Shown here: positions 34,877-43,663 of the stretch, piece after piece
How the letters are laid out: every line of letters begins with the position of its first letter
Position numbering within the stretch: position 1 is the stretch's first letter
NCBI GenBank assembly: GCA_903938485.1
Contig: CAJADF010000127.1
Coordinates: 52,638 to 116,637 of the forward strand
From: an uncultured Methylococcaceae bacterium
GTDB taxonomy: Bacteria > Pseudomonadota > Gammaproteobacteria > Methylococcales > Methylomonadaceae
Direction: 5' to 3'
DNA: 64,000 nucleotides
Program-made: the position numbers and the translations under genes
Notes under the pieces: generated by a model
Database searches by the model: none
What the model was told of the DNA's origin: nothing
Seen by the model: the letters and a program-made list of their open reading frames with translations, nothing else

Positions 34877-35983
34877 ATGAAAAATTATAAAATCGCTATT
34901 CTTGCCGGTGACGGTATAGGCCCAGAAATCACTAAAGAAGCCATTAAAGTACTTAAAGTCATTGAAGAACGTAATGATGTTACTTTTGAGCTAATGCCTG
35001 CCGCCTTTGGTGCCTGTGCGTATTTTGAATTTGGTGATGCTTTCCCACAAGCCACTATTGATATTTGTGATCAAGCGGATGCGATTCTTAAAGGCACTAT
35101 CGGTTTAAGCCATGAAGAATCTAAAAAGATTCCTGTTGATAAACAACCAGAGCGTGGCGCTTTATTACCTTTACGTCGTCGTTACAATACTTATGCTAAC
35201 TTCCGCCCTGTTTCATTACCTAAAGCCTTAGCGCATTTTTCACCACTTAAACCAGAAATTATCGGTGAAGGTATTGATATTATTATGGTGCGCGAGTTGG
35301 TAGGTGGTCTTTACTTTGGTAACAAAGAAGCCGGTATTAACGAACAAGGCTTACGTTATGTAAAAGAAACTTTAGAGTATGATGAAAATCAAATTCGTCA
35401 GATTATGCATCAAGCCTTTAAATTGGCTAACAAACGTAAAAAAGTGTTACATAACATCCACAAAAGTAACGTTTTAAAATCTAGCGTGTTGTGGAATGAA
35501 ATTTTAGACGAAGTAGCGGTTGAATACCCTGATGTACAAGTGATCCATCAATTAGTAGATTCTGCAGCGACTAACCTTTGCTTAAGACCAACACAATTTG
35601 ACGTGATGGTAATGGAAAACATGTTTGGTGACATTTTAAGTGACCAAGGTGGCGGAATTTTAGGTTCTTTAGGCTTAATGCCTTCTGCATGTATTGGCCC
35701 AGATAAAGCTTACTATGAACCATCCCATGGCTCGGCTCCGGATATCGCTGGTAAAAACATTGCCAACCCATACTCTATGATTGGTTCTGTAGCAATGATG
35801 TTAGAGAACAGTTTTGATATGGCTGAAGAAGCTAAAAATGTATGGGCTGCTATGCAAGGTGTATTTGCTGATGGTTACTCAACAGCTGATCTTTCTAAAC
35901 CAGGCACTGGTGTTACTATGATTAACACTGTTGAATTTGGCGATAAAGTAGTTGAAAAATTAAGACAAATGCCAAGAGTTTAA
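34877..35983 (+). CDS. leuB: 3-isopropylmalate dehydrogenase
   Basis: A 368-residue NAD-dependent beta-decarboxylating dehydrogenase of leucine synthesis. Diagnostic are ILAGDGIGPEI at the start, RELVGGLYFG (close to the LeuB consensus), KSNVLKSS with the catalytic Lys, MFGDILSDQGG for the metal-binding Asp residues, and PSHGSAPDIAGK. Related tartrate or homoisocitrate enzymes are less likely given the RELVGG motif. It stands alone here, without leuC, leuD or leuA, and ends in a strong terminator. Confidence 0.92.
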   Translation: MKNYKIAILAGDGIGPEITKEAIKVLKVIEERNDVTFELMPAAFGACAYFEFGDAFPQATIDICDQADAILKGTIGLSHEESKKIPVDKQPERGALLPLRRRYNTYANFRPVSLPKALAHFSPLKPEIIGEGIDIIMVRELVGGLYFGNKEAGINEQGLRYVKETLEYDENQIRQIMHQAFKLANKRKKVLHNIHKSNVLKSSVLWNEILDEVAVEYPDVQVIHQLVDSAATNLCLRPTQFDVMVMENMFGDILSDQGGGILGSLGLMPSACIGPDKAYYEPSHGSAPDIAGKNIANPYSMIGSVAMMLENSFDMAEEAKNVWAAMQGVFADGYSTADLSKPGTGVTMINTVEFGDKVVEKLRQMPRV

Positions 35984-36006
35984 GCTTTAGAGCATTTTTG
36001 TTTTAT

Positions 36007-36041
36007 AAAAAGGGCGAGCTTAATAAGCTCGCCCTTTTTTT
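36007..36041 (+). terminator. Intrinsic terminator after leuB
   Basis: A GC-rich 11-bp stem (AGGGCGAGCTT and AAGCTCGCCCT) with a three-base loop, flanked by A's upstream and seven T's downstream. A textbook Rho-independent terminator, able to work in both directions. Confidence 0.95.
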
Positions 36042-36151
36042 ATACTAAATGTTTTATTTTTTATGATAAGTGTATTTATCAGCACTTGTATTAAACCTTT
36101 TTGTACTTATATTGTCAGTTATGCATGTTTAACAATCCTTGAGATAACCTT

Positions 36152-37516
36152 ATGAATACATCTTTAATCAAAAAATTGTTTTTAACGTCTATATTTTCTA
36201 TTGGTTTAACAAGTTCTTTTACTACACCCGCCGCAGGCTTACCCCCTTTTGTGGAGGGCCAAGCTCTACCATCTTTAGCCCCCATGCTTGAACGCAGCAT
36301 GCCGGCAGTCGTTAATATTTCTACCTCAACCAATGTGCAAGTTAACGATAATCCTTTAATGCAGGACCCTTACTTTAGACAGTTTTTTAATGTCCCCAAA
36401 CAGTCGCGTCAACAACAAAAAAACAGCTTAGGCTCGGGCGTTATTATCGACAGTAAACAGGGGTTAGTACTCACTAATAATCATGTGATCGATAAAGCCG
36501 ATAAAATTGTTGTCACGCTAACTGATGGCCGACAACTTAACGCAGAATTAATCGGTACCGATCCTGAAGCGGATATCGCGGTTATTAAAGTCCCCGCTGA
36601 CAATTTAACGCAACTCGCCATTGCTGATTCTAGTCAAGCAAAAGTCGGGGATTTTGTGGTGGCTATTGGTAACCCCTTTGGCTTGGGCCAAACCGTAACC
36701 TCCGGCATTATTAGCGCCTTGGGTAGATCGGGGCTTGGTATTGAAGGTTATGAAGATTTTATTCAAACTGATGCCTCTATTAATCCGGGTAATTCTGGTG
36801 GCGCCTTAGTTAATCTACGCGGTGAGTTAATTGGTATGAATACGGCTATTCTTGCCCCCACGGGTGGTAATGTCGGTATTGGTTTTGCCATTCCAACCAA
36901 TATGATTCTACCTATTAAAGAATCTTTGGTTAAACACGGCGAGGTAAAACGCGGTTTATTGGGTGTTACCACACAAGATTTAACCCCCGAATTAGTGAAT
37001 GCTTTTAACCTTGAAAATAAACACGGCGCAGCCATTAGTCATATCGAAAGCAACTCTCCTGCAGCAAAAGCGGGGTTAGAACCCGGTGATATTATTGTTT
37101 CTGCTAACGATAAACCGGTTAAGAATAGTCAAGATATCCGTAACATTGTTGGTCTATTACAAATTGGTGATAGTGTTAGTATTGAGTATTATCGTGGTAA
37201 TGATAAAAAATCTGTCATTGCGACAATCGGTAAACAAGAAATACCCCAATATGCAGGTGAAAAAATTCATCCATTATTAAAAGCGACTGTTTTAACCCCT
37301 ACCCTTAAAGATCAAGTTGAGGGAGTGCTCATTAATAAAATTGATACGACCTCTTATGCTTGGAAAGTCGGTTTAAGAGTGGGAGATATCATTATTTCTG
37401 CAAATCGATATCGTATACATAATATTGATGAATTTCAGAAGGTAGTAGACCCGAGAAGTGCGCTCTTGATTAATATTCAGCGCGGGCAAGAGGGTTTCTT
37501 TGTTGTGTTAAGATAA
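36152..37516 (+). CDS. DegP/DegQ-type periplasmic serine protease
   Basis: A 454-residue HtrA-family protease. A signal peptide is evident (basic MNTSLIKK, hydrophobic core to residue 21, TPAAG cleavage region). The catalytic triad is His111 (TNNHV), Asp141 (DIAVI) and Ser215 (GNSGG). Two PDZ domains follow at about residues 260-350 and 370-450 (AGLEPGDIIVSANDKPV, then VGLRVGDIIISANRY). It removes misfolded periplasmic or envelope proteins. DegP and DegQ cannot be told apart safely from this sequence alone. Confidence 0.95.
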   Translation: MNTSLIKKLFLTSIFSIGLTSSFTTPAAGLPPFVEGQALPSLAPMLERSMPAVVNISTSTNVQVNDNPLMQDPYFRQFFNVPKQSRQQQKNSLGSGVIIDSKQGLVLTNNHVIDKADKIVVTLTDGRQLNAELIGTDPEADIAVIKVPADNLTQLAIADSSQAKVGDFVVAIGNPFGLGQTVTSGIISALGRSGLGIEGYEDFIQTDASINPGNSGGALVNLRGELIGMNTAILAPTGGNVGIGFAIPTNMILPIKESLVKHGEVKRGLLGVTTQDLTPELVNAFNLENKHGAAISHIESNSPAAKAGLEPGDIIVSANDKPVKNSQDIRNIVGLLQIGDSVSIEYYRGNDKKSVIATIGKQEIPQYAGEKIHPLLKATVLTPTLKDQVEGVLINKIDTTSYAWKVGLRVGDIIISANRYRIHNIDEFQKVVDPRSALLINIQRGQEGFFVVLR

Positions 37517-37554
37517 GTTTTACCTCCTATTAACTGCTATTAATAAAACTCTAA

Positions 37555-38079
37555 ATGATGAAAACAGAGAGACAATTTATCCCTTTAAATATTGCTGTAT
37601 TAGTGGTTTCTGATACCCGTACCGAAGCCGATGATACTTCAGGGGCCTCTCTAGTTAACCAAATCACCACGGCAGGTCACGCTGTTGCAGAAAAAGTTAT
37701 TGTGCCCGATGACATTTATCAAATTCGGGCACAAGTTTCAAATTGGATTGCTAATAATGCGGTTAACGTTATTATTAGTACTGGCGGAACGGGTGTAACA
37801 GGCCGAGATGGCACACCTGAAGCGGTGTCGCCTCTGCTTGATAAAACTTTAGATGGCTTTGGTGAAACGTTTAGAATGTTGTCTTATCAAGACATTAAAA
37901 CCTCAACCATCCAATCAAGAGCCATTGCAGGTGTAGCAAATGGTACTTATATATTTTGTTTACCTGGTTCCTCAAATGCCTGTAAAACCGCATGGGAACT
38001 GTTAATTAAAGACCAACTGGATCATAGAACTCGACCTTGTAATCTTGTGCAATTAATGCCAAGACTGTTAGAAAAATAA
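37555..38079 (+). CDS. moaB: Molybdenum cofactor biosynthesis protein MoaB
   Basis: A 174-residue MoaB/MogA-type enzyme that adenylylates molybdopterin. It shows VLVVSDTRT, then STGGTGVTGRDGTPEA (the molybdopterin-binding loop) and FCLPGSSNACKTAWE. Two ATG codons lie in tandem at 37555 and 37558; either could be used. No other Mo-cofactor gene is in the window. It lies 38 bases after the HtrA-family gene and one base before the DUF423 gene. Confidence 0.93.
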   Translation: MMKTERQFIPLNIAVLVVSDTRTEADDTSGASLVNQITTAGHAVAEKVIVPDDIYQIRAQVSNWIANNAVNVIISTGGTGVTGRDGTPEAVSPLLDKTLDGFGETFRMLSYQDIKTSTIQSRAIAGVANGTYIFCLPGSSNACKTAWELLIKDQLDHRTRPCNLVQLMPRLLEK

Positions 38080-38080
38080 T

Positions 38081-38485
38081 ATGAAATCACCCTCTTTATT
38101 TCTTGGGGCCGTTAGCGCCCTGTTAGCGGTTGCTTTAGGTGCCTTTGGTGCACATGGTTTAAAAAACATCTTAAGCCCAGAACTTTTAACAACGTATCAA
38201 ACCGGTGTTACGTATCAAATGTGGCATGCACTTGGCTTATTAGTGGTTGGAATTATCCAGCAACAAGAGCCTGAATCGAAACTGCTTACATGGACAAGTA
38301 GATGCCTGTTTTTTGGTATTTTGCTATTTTCAGGCAGTCTTTACCTGCTTGCTCTCTTAAACATTAAAGAACTAGGTATGCTAACGCCCATCGGAGGGGT
38401 TAGTTTTATTATAGCGTGGACTTTACTCGCTATTTTTGCAGCACAAAAACAACATCAAAGTAGGTACAAAAATGCGCGACGCTAA
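38081..38485 (+). CDS. DUF423 membrane protein (YgdD-like)
   Basis: A 134-residue protein with four membrane helices. The N-terminus LGAVSALLAVALGAFGAHGLK is the DUF423 signature, and YQMWHALGLL and GSLYLLAL follow. Function of the family is unknown. It begins one base after the moaB stop and its end overlaps the pepN start by 14 bases, so the three genes are probably cotranscribed. Confidence 0.93.
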   Translation: MKSPSLFLGAVSALLAVALGAFGAHGLKNILSPELLTTYQTGVTYQMWHALGLLVVGIIQQQEPESKLLTWTSRCLFFGILLFSGSLYLLALLNIKELGMLTPIGGVSFIIAWTLLAIFAAQKQHQSRYKNARR

Positions 38486-41126
38486 TCCACAGACTATTTA
38501 TTTAAAAGATTACACGGTGCCAGATTATTTAGTTAAGAGTGTAGATTTAAACTTTTCTTTAGACGCAGAAAATACCCAAGTTGTATCAAAACTGGTTTTA
38601 TATAAAAATCCCGACAGTAAAACGGGTGATGCACCATTAGTGCTATTAGGTGAAAATCTCAACTTAGTTCGCATTATTCTTAACGATGACACGGAACTTA
38701 CAGAACAAGATTACCAACTGACAGCGGAATCTTTAACTATTCACGCTGTGCCACACCAACGTGAATTTGTTTTAACGATCGAAAACACCATTAATCCAAA
38801 AGCCAATACCGCATTAGAAGGTTTGTACCTTTCTAATGACATGTTGTGCACGCAATGCGAAGCCGAAGGCTTTAGAAAGATTACTTACTTTCTAGACCGA
38901 CCCGATGTGATGACAAAGTTCACCACTACTTTAACAGGGGATAAAACCCGTTATCCGGTGCTATTGTCTAATGGTAATAAAGTTGCCGAAGGTGAATTAC
39001 CCAATAATCAACATTGGGTAACCTGGGAAGACCCTTTTAATAAACCCTGCTATTTATTTGCGCTAGTCGCAGGTGAGCTTGACTGTATTGAAGATCACTT
39101 TGTAACGCAATCAGGCCGTACTATCAGTTTACAAATCTTTGTTGAAAAACATGATTTAGATAAATGTGACCATGCCATGCAATCGCTTAAAAATGCAATG
39201 CAATGGGATGAAGAAGTCTATGGCTTAGAGTATGACTTAGACTTATACATGATTGTGGCGGTTGGGCACTTTAATATGGGCGCTATGGAAAATAAGGGCC
39301 TCAATGTATTTAACACTAAGTTTGTCTTAGCCCGCCCTGATACCGCCACTGACTTTGATTATGAACATATCGAAGGCGTTATTGGTCATGAATATTTTCA
39401 TAACTGGACGGGTAATCGGGTAACGTGCCGCGATTGGTTTCAACTCAGTTTAAAAGAGGGTTTTACGGTATTTCGTGACCAAGAATTTACTGGGGACCGT
39501 ACGTCTAAAGCCGTTAAACGCATCGAAGACGTTATTAACTTAAGAACGCGCCAATTTGCTGAAGATGCCGGCCCTATGGCACACCCTATTCGTCCTGACA
39601 CGTATATAGAAATTAATAATTTCTATACTTTAACAGTGTATGAAAAAGGCGCCGAAGTGGTGCGGATGATTCATACCCTATTAGGTGCTGAAGGTTTTAG
39701 AAAAGGTTGTGATTTATATTTTGCTCGCCATGATGGCCAAGCCGTTACCTGTAATGATTTTGTTAATGCGATGGAAGCAGCTAATGAAGTTGATTTAAGC
39801 CAATTTAGACGCTGGTATGAACAAGCGGGCACTCCCGTTTTAACGGTTAATCAAGCCTATGACCTTAATAGCCAAACCCTCAGCTTAACCATTAAACAAC
39901 ATTGCCCTGCTACGCCTGGCCAAGATCATAAAGCACCCTTACATATTCCTGTGTCTGTTGGCTTAATTAATAATCACGGCGCTAAAATCAACTGTCAATT
40001 ACAAGGCAACTCAACTGTCAGTGAACAAGTGATCTTAGAGTTAACTGAAGCCGAACAAACGTTCGTCTTTGAAAATCTAAATACACAACCCGTAGTATCG
40101 TTATTACGTGGTTTCTCTGCACCGGTTAAGTTAGTCATGAAGCGCAGTCTTGAAGAGCTCGCCTTTTTATTAAGCTACGATACAGATACCTTTAATCGTT
40201 GGGAGGCGGGCCAACAATTAGCCGGAAAAATCATTAATGATCTGATTGCAGACGTGCAGAATGGTCGCCCCTTACAAATCAACTCTATTATTGTTAAGGC
40301 GTTTAAACAATTGCTAGAACAATCTTGGGAGGATTTATCTTATTTGTCATTACTATTAACCTTACCTTCTGAAACCTATCTGGGTGAACAAATGGCTGTG
40401 GTTGACGTTGAGGCCATTCATACCGCCCGTGAGTTTGTCTTAACCTCTTTAGCAACACTCTTAGAGTCTCAGTTTAAAACCCTGTACGCTGAGAATAATC
40501 GTGAAGAATCTGGACAGTTTGATGCTGGCGCGATTGGTCGTAGACGCATTAAAAATGTCTGCCTCGCTTATTTAGGTAGATTAGCTCAAGCCAGTATTTA
40601 TGAATGGGCAGAGAAACAATTTAACACGACTAAAAACATGACCGATCAAATGGCGGCTTTATCGGTTATTGTGCATCATAATCACCCGACTAAAGCCACT
40701 TGCTTAGCCAATTTTTATCAGCAATGGCAAAATGAGGCTTTAGTCATTGATAAGTGGTTTAGCTTACAAGCCTCTAGCCCTAACGCTGGTACGTTTAATG
40801 TGGTACAAGGCTTATTAAATCATCCTGCCTTTGATCTTAAAAATCCTAACCGAGTAAGGTCATTAATCGGGGCGTTTAGTCAGGCAAATCCTTTACATTT
40901 TCATGCTGCAAATGGCCAAGGTTATGAGTTTTTAGGCGACCAAATTATTGCTTTAAACACCTTAAACCCACAAGTGGCCTCTAGAATGTTAAATGCCTTA
41001 ACCAGTTGGAAACGTTATGATGTCAATAGACAGTCTCTAATGAAGGCGCAATTGGAGCGCATTATTGCCACCGAAAATGTGTCTAAAGATGTGTATGAAG
41101 TTGCGAGTAAAAGTTTGAACGTATAA
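38472..41126 (+). CDS. pepN: Aminopeptidase N
   Basis: An 884-residue M1 metallopeptidase of the PepN type (E. coli 870). The exopeptidase motif GAMEN is at residues 270-274 and the zinc site HEYFH at 306-310, followed by WTGNRVTCRDWFQLSLKEG with the third ligand. The Ig-like and helical C-terminal domains are complete. It removes N-terminal residues from peptides in the cytoplasm. The ATG at 38472 is preferred over a TTG at 38436 because MRDANPQTIYLKDY matches the normal family start. Confidence 0.97.
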   Translation: MRDANPQTIYLKDYTVPDYLVKSVDLNFSLDAENTQVVSKLVLYKNPDSKTGDAPLVLLGENLNLVRIILNDDTELTEQDYQLTAESLTIHAVPHQREFVLTIENTINPKANTALEGLYLSNDMLCTQCEAEGFRKITYFLDRPDVMTKFTTTLTGDKTRYPVLLSNGNKVAEGELPNNQHWVTWEDPFNKPCYLFALVAGELDCIEDHFVTQSGRTISLQIFVEKHDLDKCDHAMQSLKNAMQWDEEVYGLEYDLDLYMIVAVGHFNMGAMENKGLNVFNTKFVLARPDTATDFDYEHIEGVIGHEYFHNWTGNRVTCRDWFQLSLKEGFTVFRDQEFTGDRTSKAVKRIEDVINLRTRQFAEDAGPMAHPIRPDTYIEINNFYTLTVYEKGAEVVRMIHTLLGAEGFRKGCDLYFARHDGQAVTCNDFVNAMEAANEVDLSQFRRWYEQAGTPVLTVNQAYDLNSQTLSLTIKQHCPATPGQDHKAPLHIPVSVGLINNHGAKINCQLQGNSTVSEQVILELTEAEQTFVFENLNTQPVVSLLRGFSAPVKLVMKRSLEELAFLLSYDTDTFNRWEAGQQLAGKIINDLIADVQNGRPLQINSIIVKAFKQLLEQSWEDLSYLSLLLTLPSETYLGEQMAVVDVEAIHTAREFVLTSLATLLESQFKTLYAENNREESGQFDAGAIGRRRIKNVCLAYLGRLAQASIYEWAEKQFNTTKNMTDQMAALSVIVHHNHPTKATCLANFYQQWQNEALVIDKWFSLQASSPNAGTFNVVQGLLNHPAFDLKNPNRVRSLIGAFSQANPLHFHAANGQGYEFLGDQIIALNTLNPQVASRMLNALTSWKRYDVNRQSLMKAQLERIIATENVSKDVYEVASKSLNV

Positions 41127-41140
41127 ATAAGTTTTCTAGC

Positions 41141-41815
41141 TCAGGCCGCTTTACCGCGGTACTGAGCTAGTAACCATTTAATAATTAAAGGCAATAAGTA
41201 AAAAGAACACGCTGCAAAGGCTAAATATCTTCCAAGACTAACCAAATCAGCCTGTAAGACGCCCGCCCCCATTAAAGTTGCTGTAACACCCAGCGGCAAA
41301 AAACCAATAAAAGAACCTACCCAGAAATGTACATGACTGACTGTGCTTAAGCCCAACAAAATACTGTTATACAAGCCACTAATAGGCAATTGACGCATTA
41401 ATAAAACTGAGTACCACCCTGTAACTTGCGAGGATTGGACTAATGTTAAAACTTTAGGAAATTTCTTTTGAACAACATCACGACCTGCCCAACGCGCAAA
41501 AACAAAAGTTATATAGGCGCCGAATATTGTCCCAAAATGGCTTACTAATATGCCTAACTCAAATCCAAAAACCATTCCACCTAGGGTACATAGTAATAAG
41601 CGTGGGACGCCTAATGCCGTTAATAGTGATGTTGCTAATAAAAATATTAAGGCTGCCGAATAGCCAATTTCACCTAAGCCCGATTTAATTTGATGTGCCT
41701 GGTTAATTACCTCATCAAATGGAATAGCATAAAGTATAAAACCACTACCTATCATCAATAATACAAGTAGCAATATTGCCACTATTTTGGAAAAACTATA
41801 TTTTGATTGACTCAT
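41141..41815 (-). CDS. TVP38/TMEM64 family membrane protein (VTT domain)
   Basis: A 224-residue membrane protein with about six hydrophobic stretches. Family motifs are LGVPRLLLCTLGGMVFGFELG, then GAYITFVFARWAGRDVV and LLMRQLPISGLYNSILLG. Related VTT/DedA proteins move or scramble phospholipids, so a lipid role is plausible. It is convergent with pepN and divergent from the PAP2-glycosyltransferase pair, which also concerns lipids or glycans. Confidence 0.88.
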   Translation of the reverse strand: MSQSKYSFSKIVAILLLVLLMIGSGFILYAIPFDEVINQAHQIKSGLGEIGYSAALIFLLATSLLTALGVPRLLLCTLGGMVFGFELGILVSHFGTIFGAYITFVFARWAGRDVVQKKFPKVLTLVQSSQVTGWYSVLLMRQLPISGLYNSILLGLSTVSHVHFWVGSFIGFLPLGVTATLMGAGVLQADLVSLGRYLAFAACSFYLLPLIIKWLLAQYRGKAA

Positions 41816-41947
41816 TTAACACCTAAAATTTAACGCACCGTTATTTTAACATACAAGCTTAGGGTATTTAAGGCTTGCCAAAGTTTATTAGGCCGTCTTA
41901 ACAACAAAAACACGATGTAACACAATCTTAAACAAACCTTAACCAAT

Positions 41948-42004
41948 TTGTCATAGAAGACCTTTAATCTTGTCACAAAAGTGTAAAGAAACTTTGACTA
42001 TACA
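41948..42004 (+). promoter_or_regulatory. Possible Pho box and promoter of the PAP2 operon
   Basis: TTGTCAT (41948) and TTGTCAC (41970) are two near-consensus PhoB half-sites exactly 22 bases apart, which is two 11-base steps. The step between them (GACCTTT) is degenerate. A possible -10, TATACA, lies at 41999-42004, and the PAP2 start codon is 45 bases further. PhoB control is inferred from motif and spacing only. Confidence 0.4.
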
Positions 42005-42049
42005 AGAAAAACCTGCACTCCGTGCTTCTTTAAGTTAAGAGGATAAGCT

Positions 42050-42577
42050 ATGAAACTACTCTATTCTATCCATAAATATGATGTATTTATGTTTACTTGG
42101 TTGATTAATACTCGAATTCATGGCGCATTAACTAAATCAAGTCGCTATCTATCAAAAACAGGTGATGGCGCTTTATATATCTTAATTGCTGCAATATTTG
42201 TGTGGCATGAAGGCCTTGATAGTTCTTTTTTACACATTATTTTATTGGCTTTCTTGATAGAAAGACCTATCTACTTCATTCTTAAGAACGGTTTAAAAAG
42301 AAACCGTCCTGAAGCGGCATTAAAAAACTTCCGCAGTATTATTAAACCATCGGATAAGTTTAGCTTTCCATCTGGACACACATCCGCTGCATTTATGATG
42401 GCAACTCTACTCAGCTTTTATTTCCCAACTTTAATAATCCCTTTTTACATCTGGGCAACCTTAGTGGGTTGTTCACGTGTTGTGCTAGGCGTACACTTTC
42501 CTACTGACACTATCGTGGGTTCTATTTTAGGAATGAGTACTGCTGTTTTTTGTTTAGGTTATATAGGTCAAATATGA
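42050..42577 (+). CDS. PAP2 family phosphatase
   Basis: A 175-residue membrane phosphatase of the PAP2 type. All three motifs are present: KNGLKRNRP (K-x6-RP), PSGHTSA and SRVVLGVHFPTD. Helices surround them. Members dephosphorylate phosphatidate, undecaprenyl-PP or similar lipids on the periplasmic side. The stop overlaps the start of the glycosyltransferase gene (ATGA), so the two act together, perhaps in making a glycolipid. Confidence 0.93.
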   Translation: MKLLYSIHKYDVFMFTWLINTRIHGALTKSSRYLSKTGDGALYILIAAIFVWHEGLDSSFLHIILLAFLIERPIYFILKNGLKRNRPEAALKNFRSIIKPSDKFSFPSGHTSAAFMMATLLSFYFPTLIIPFYIWATLVGCSRVVLGVHFPTDTIVGSILGMSTAVFCLGYIGQI

Positions 42578-43614
42578 AAATTTTTTACGGTGTACAAGGA
42601 ACGGGTAACGGTCACATAACTCGCGCAAGAGTTATGGCAAAAGAACTTTATGAGGCGGGTATTGAAGTTAAATTTCAATTTACTGGCAGACCCGTAGATA
42701 AGTATTTTGATATGGATATTTTTAATGACTACCAAACGCGCTCTGGTTTAACTTTTAATACCAACAAAGGTCAAGTTAGTTACCTTAAAACAGCAATTGA
42801 TGCAAAACCACGTACTTTATTAAATGATATTAAATCATTAGATTTAAGCGGTTATGACCAAGTTATTAGTGATTTTGAACCTGTTACAGCATGGGCAGCT
42901 AAACAACAAAAGAAACATGTTTTAGGTATTGGTCATCAATACGCTTTCAATCATAAAATACCTAGAAAAGGTTCTGACCCAGTTGCGAACCAAGTTATGA
43001 AATATTTCGCTCCTGCAAACACGGGTATTGGCTTACATTGGCATCATTTCGGCCAACCTATATTGCCACCTATTATTGAAACGCCTGAAGCACCAAACAA
43101 TATTATTAAAAATAAAATTATTGTTTATTTACCTTTTGAAGATCAAAAAGAAGTTATTGAACTGTTGGCCCCCTATAAAGAGTACCAATTTTACCTATAC
43201 TCGCCAGAAGTAACGCCATCATCTTATGATCATATTATCTGCAATCCATTATCACGTGATCAATTTCAAAAAGATTTATATGACTGCGCAGGCATTATCA
43301 GCAATGCTGGATTTGAACTAGCAAGTGAAGCCCTACAATTAGGTAAAAAGATTCTAGCTAAACCATTACACGCTCAAATGGAACAGATATCTAACGCCGC
43401 TGCATTAAAAGAGTTGGGCTATGGTCTAACTATGGATAATATGGAAGTTTCTGTAATTGAAAAATTTTTAGAACTAGATACAGCAACATATATTACTTAT
43501 CCTAATGTAGCTAAAATTGTCGTGCAATGGATTAAAGACGGCATGCCCGAGATGGAACTTGAATTTATTGATTCAATTTGGAATTTAGCTGTTGTTAATA
43601 AAATAACAATCTAA
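42574..43614 (+). CDS. MJ1255/VC2487-type glycosyltransferase
   Basis: A 346-residue GT-B fold protein. The N-terminus MKIFYGVQGTGNGHITRA is the signature of the MJ1255/VC2487 family. Further on are VISDFEPVTAWAAK and the donor-site region GIISNAGFELASEALQLGK with PLHAQMEQ. Sugar and acceptor are unknown. The start at 42574 overlaps the PAP2 stop (ATGA), and an upstream in-frame codon at 42550 is rejected. Confidence 0.85.
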   Translation: MKIFYGVQGTGNGHITRARVMAKELYEAGIEVKFQFTGRPVDKYFDMDIFNDYQTRSGLTFNTNKGQVSYLKTAIDAKPRTLLNDIKSLDLSGYDQVISDFEPVTAWAAKQQKKHVLGIGHQYAFNHKIPRKGSDPVANQVMKYFAPANTGIGLHWHHFGQPILPPIIETPEAPNNIIKNKIIVYLPFEDQKEVIELLAPYKEYQFYLYSPEVTPSSYDHIICNPLSRDQFQKDLYDCAGIISNAGFELASEALQLGKKILAKPLHAQMEQISNAAALKELGYGLTMDNMEVSVIEKFLELDTATYITYPNVAKIVVQWIKDGMPEMELEFIDSIWNLAVVNKITI

Positions 43615-43628
43615 CCAACCTACCTTAC

Positions 43629-43656
43629 GGCGCTTTGAAAGAAAATTCAAAGCGCC
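43629..43656. terminator. Bidirectional hairpin between glycosyltransferase and tolC-type gene
   Basis: A perfect 11-bp stem, GGCGCTTTGAA and TTCAAAGCGCC, with a 6-base loop. It lies 14 bases after one stop codon and 7 bases before the convergent one, so it may end both transcripts. T-runs are weak. Confidence 0.65.
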
Positions 43657-43663
43657 TATCTAG

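Noticed and set aside
38436..38471. Upstream TTG start for pepN
   Set aside because: The added residues do not match the family, and the ATG at 38472 begins the normal N-terminus.
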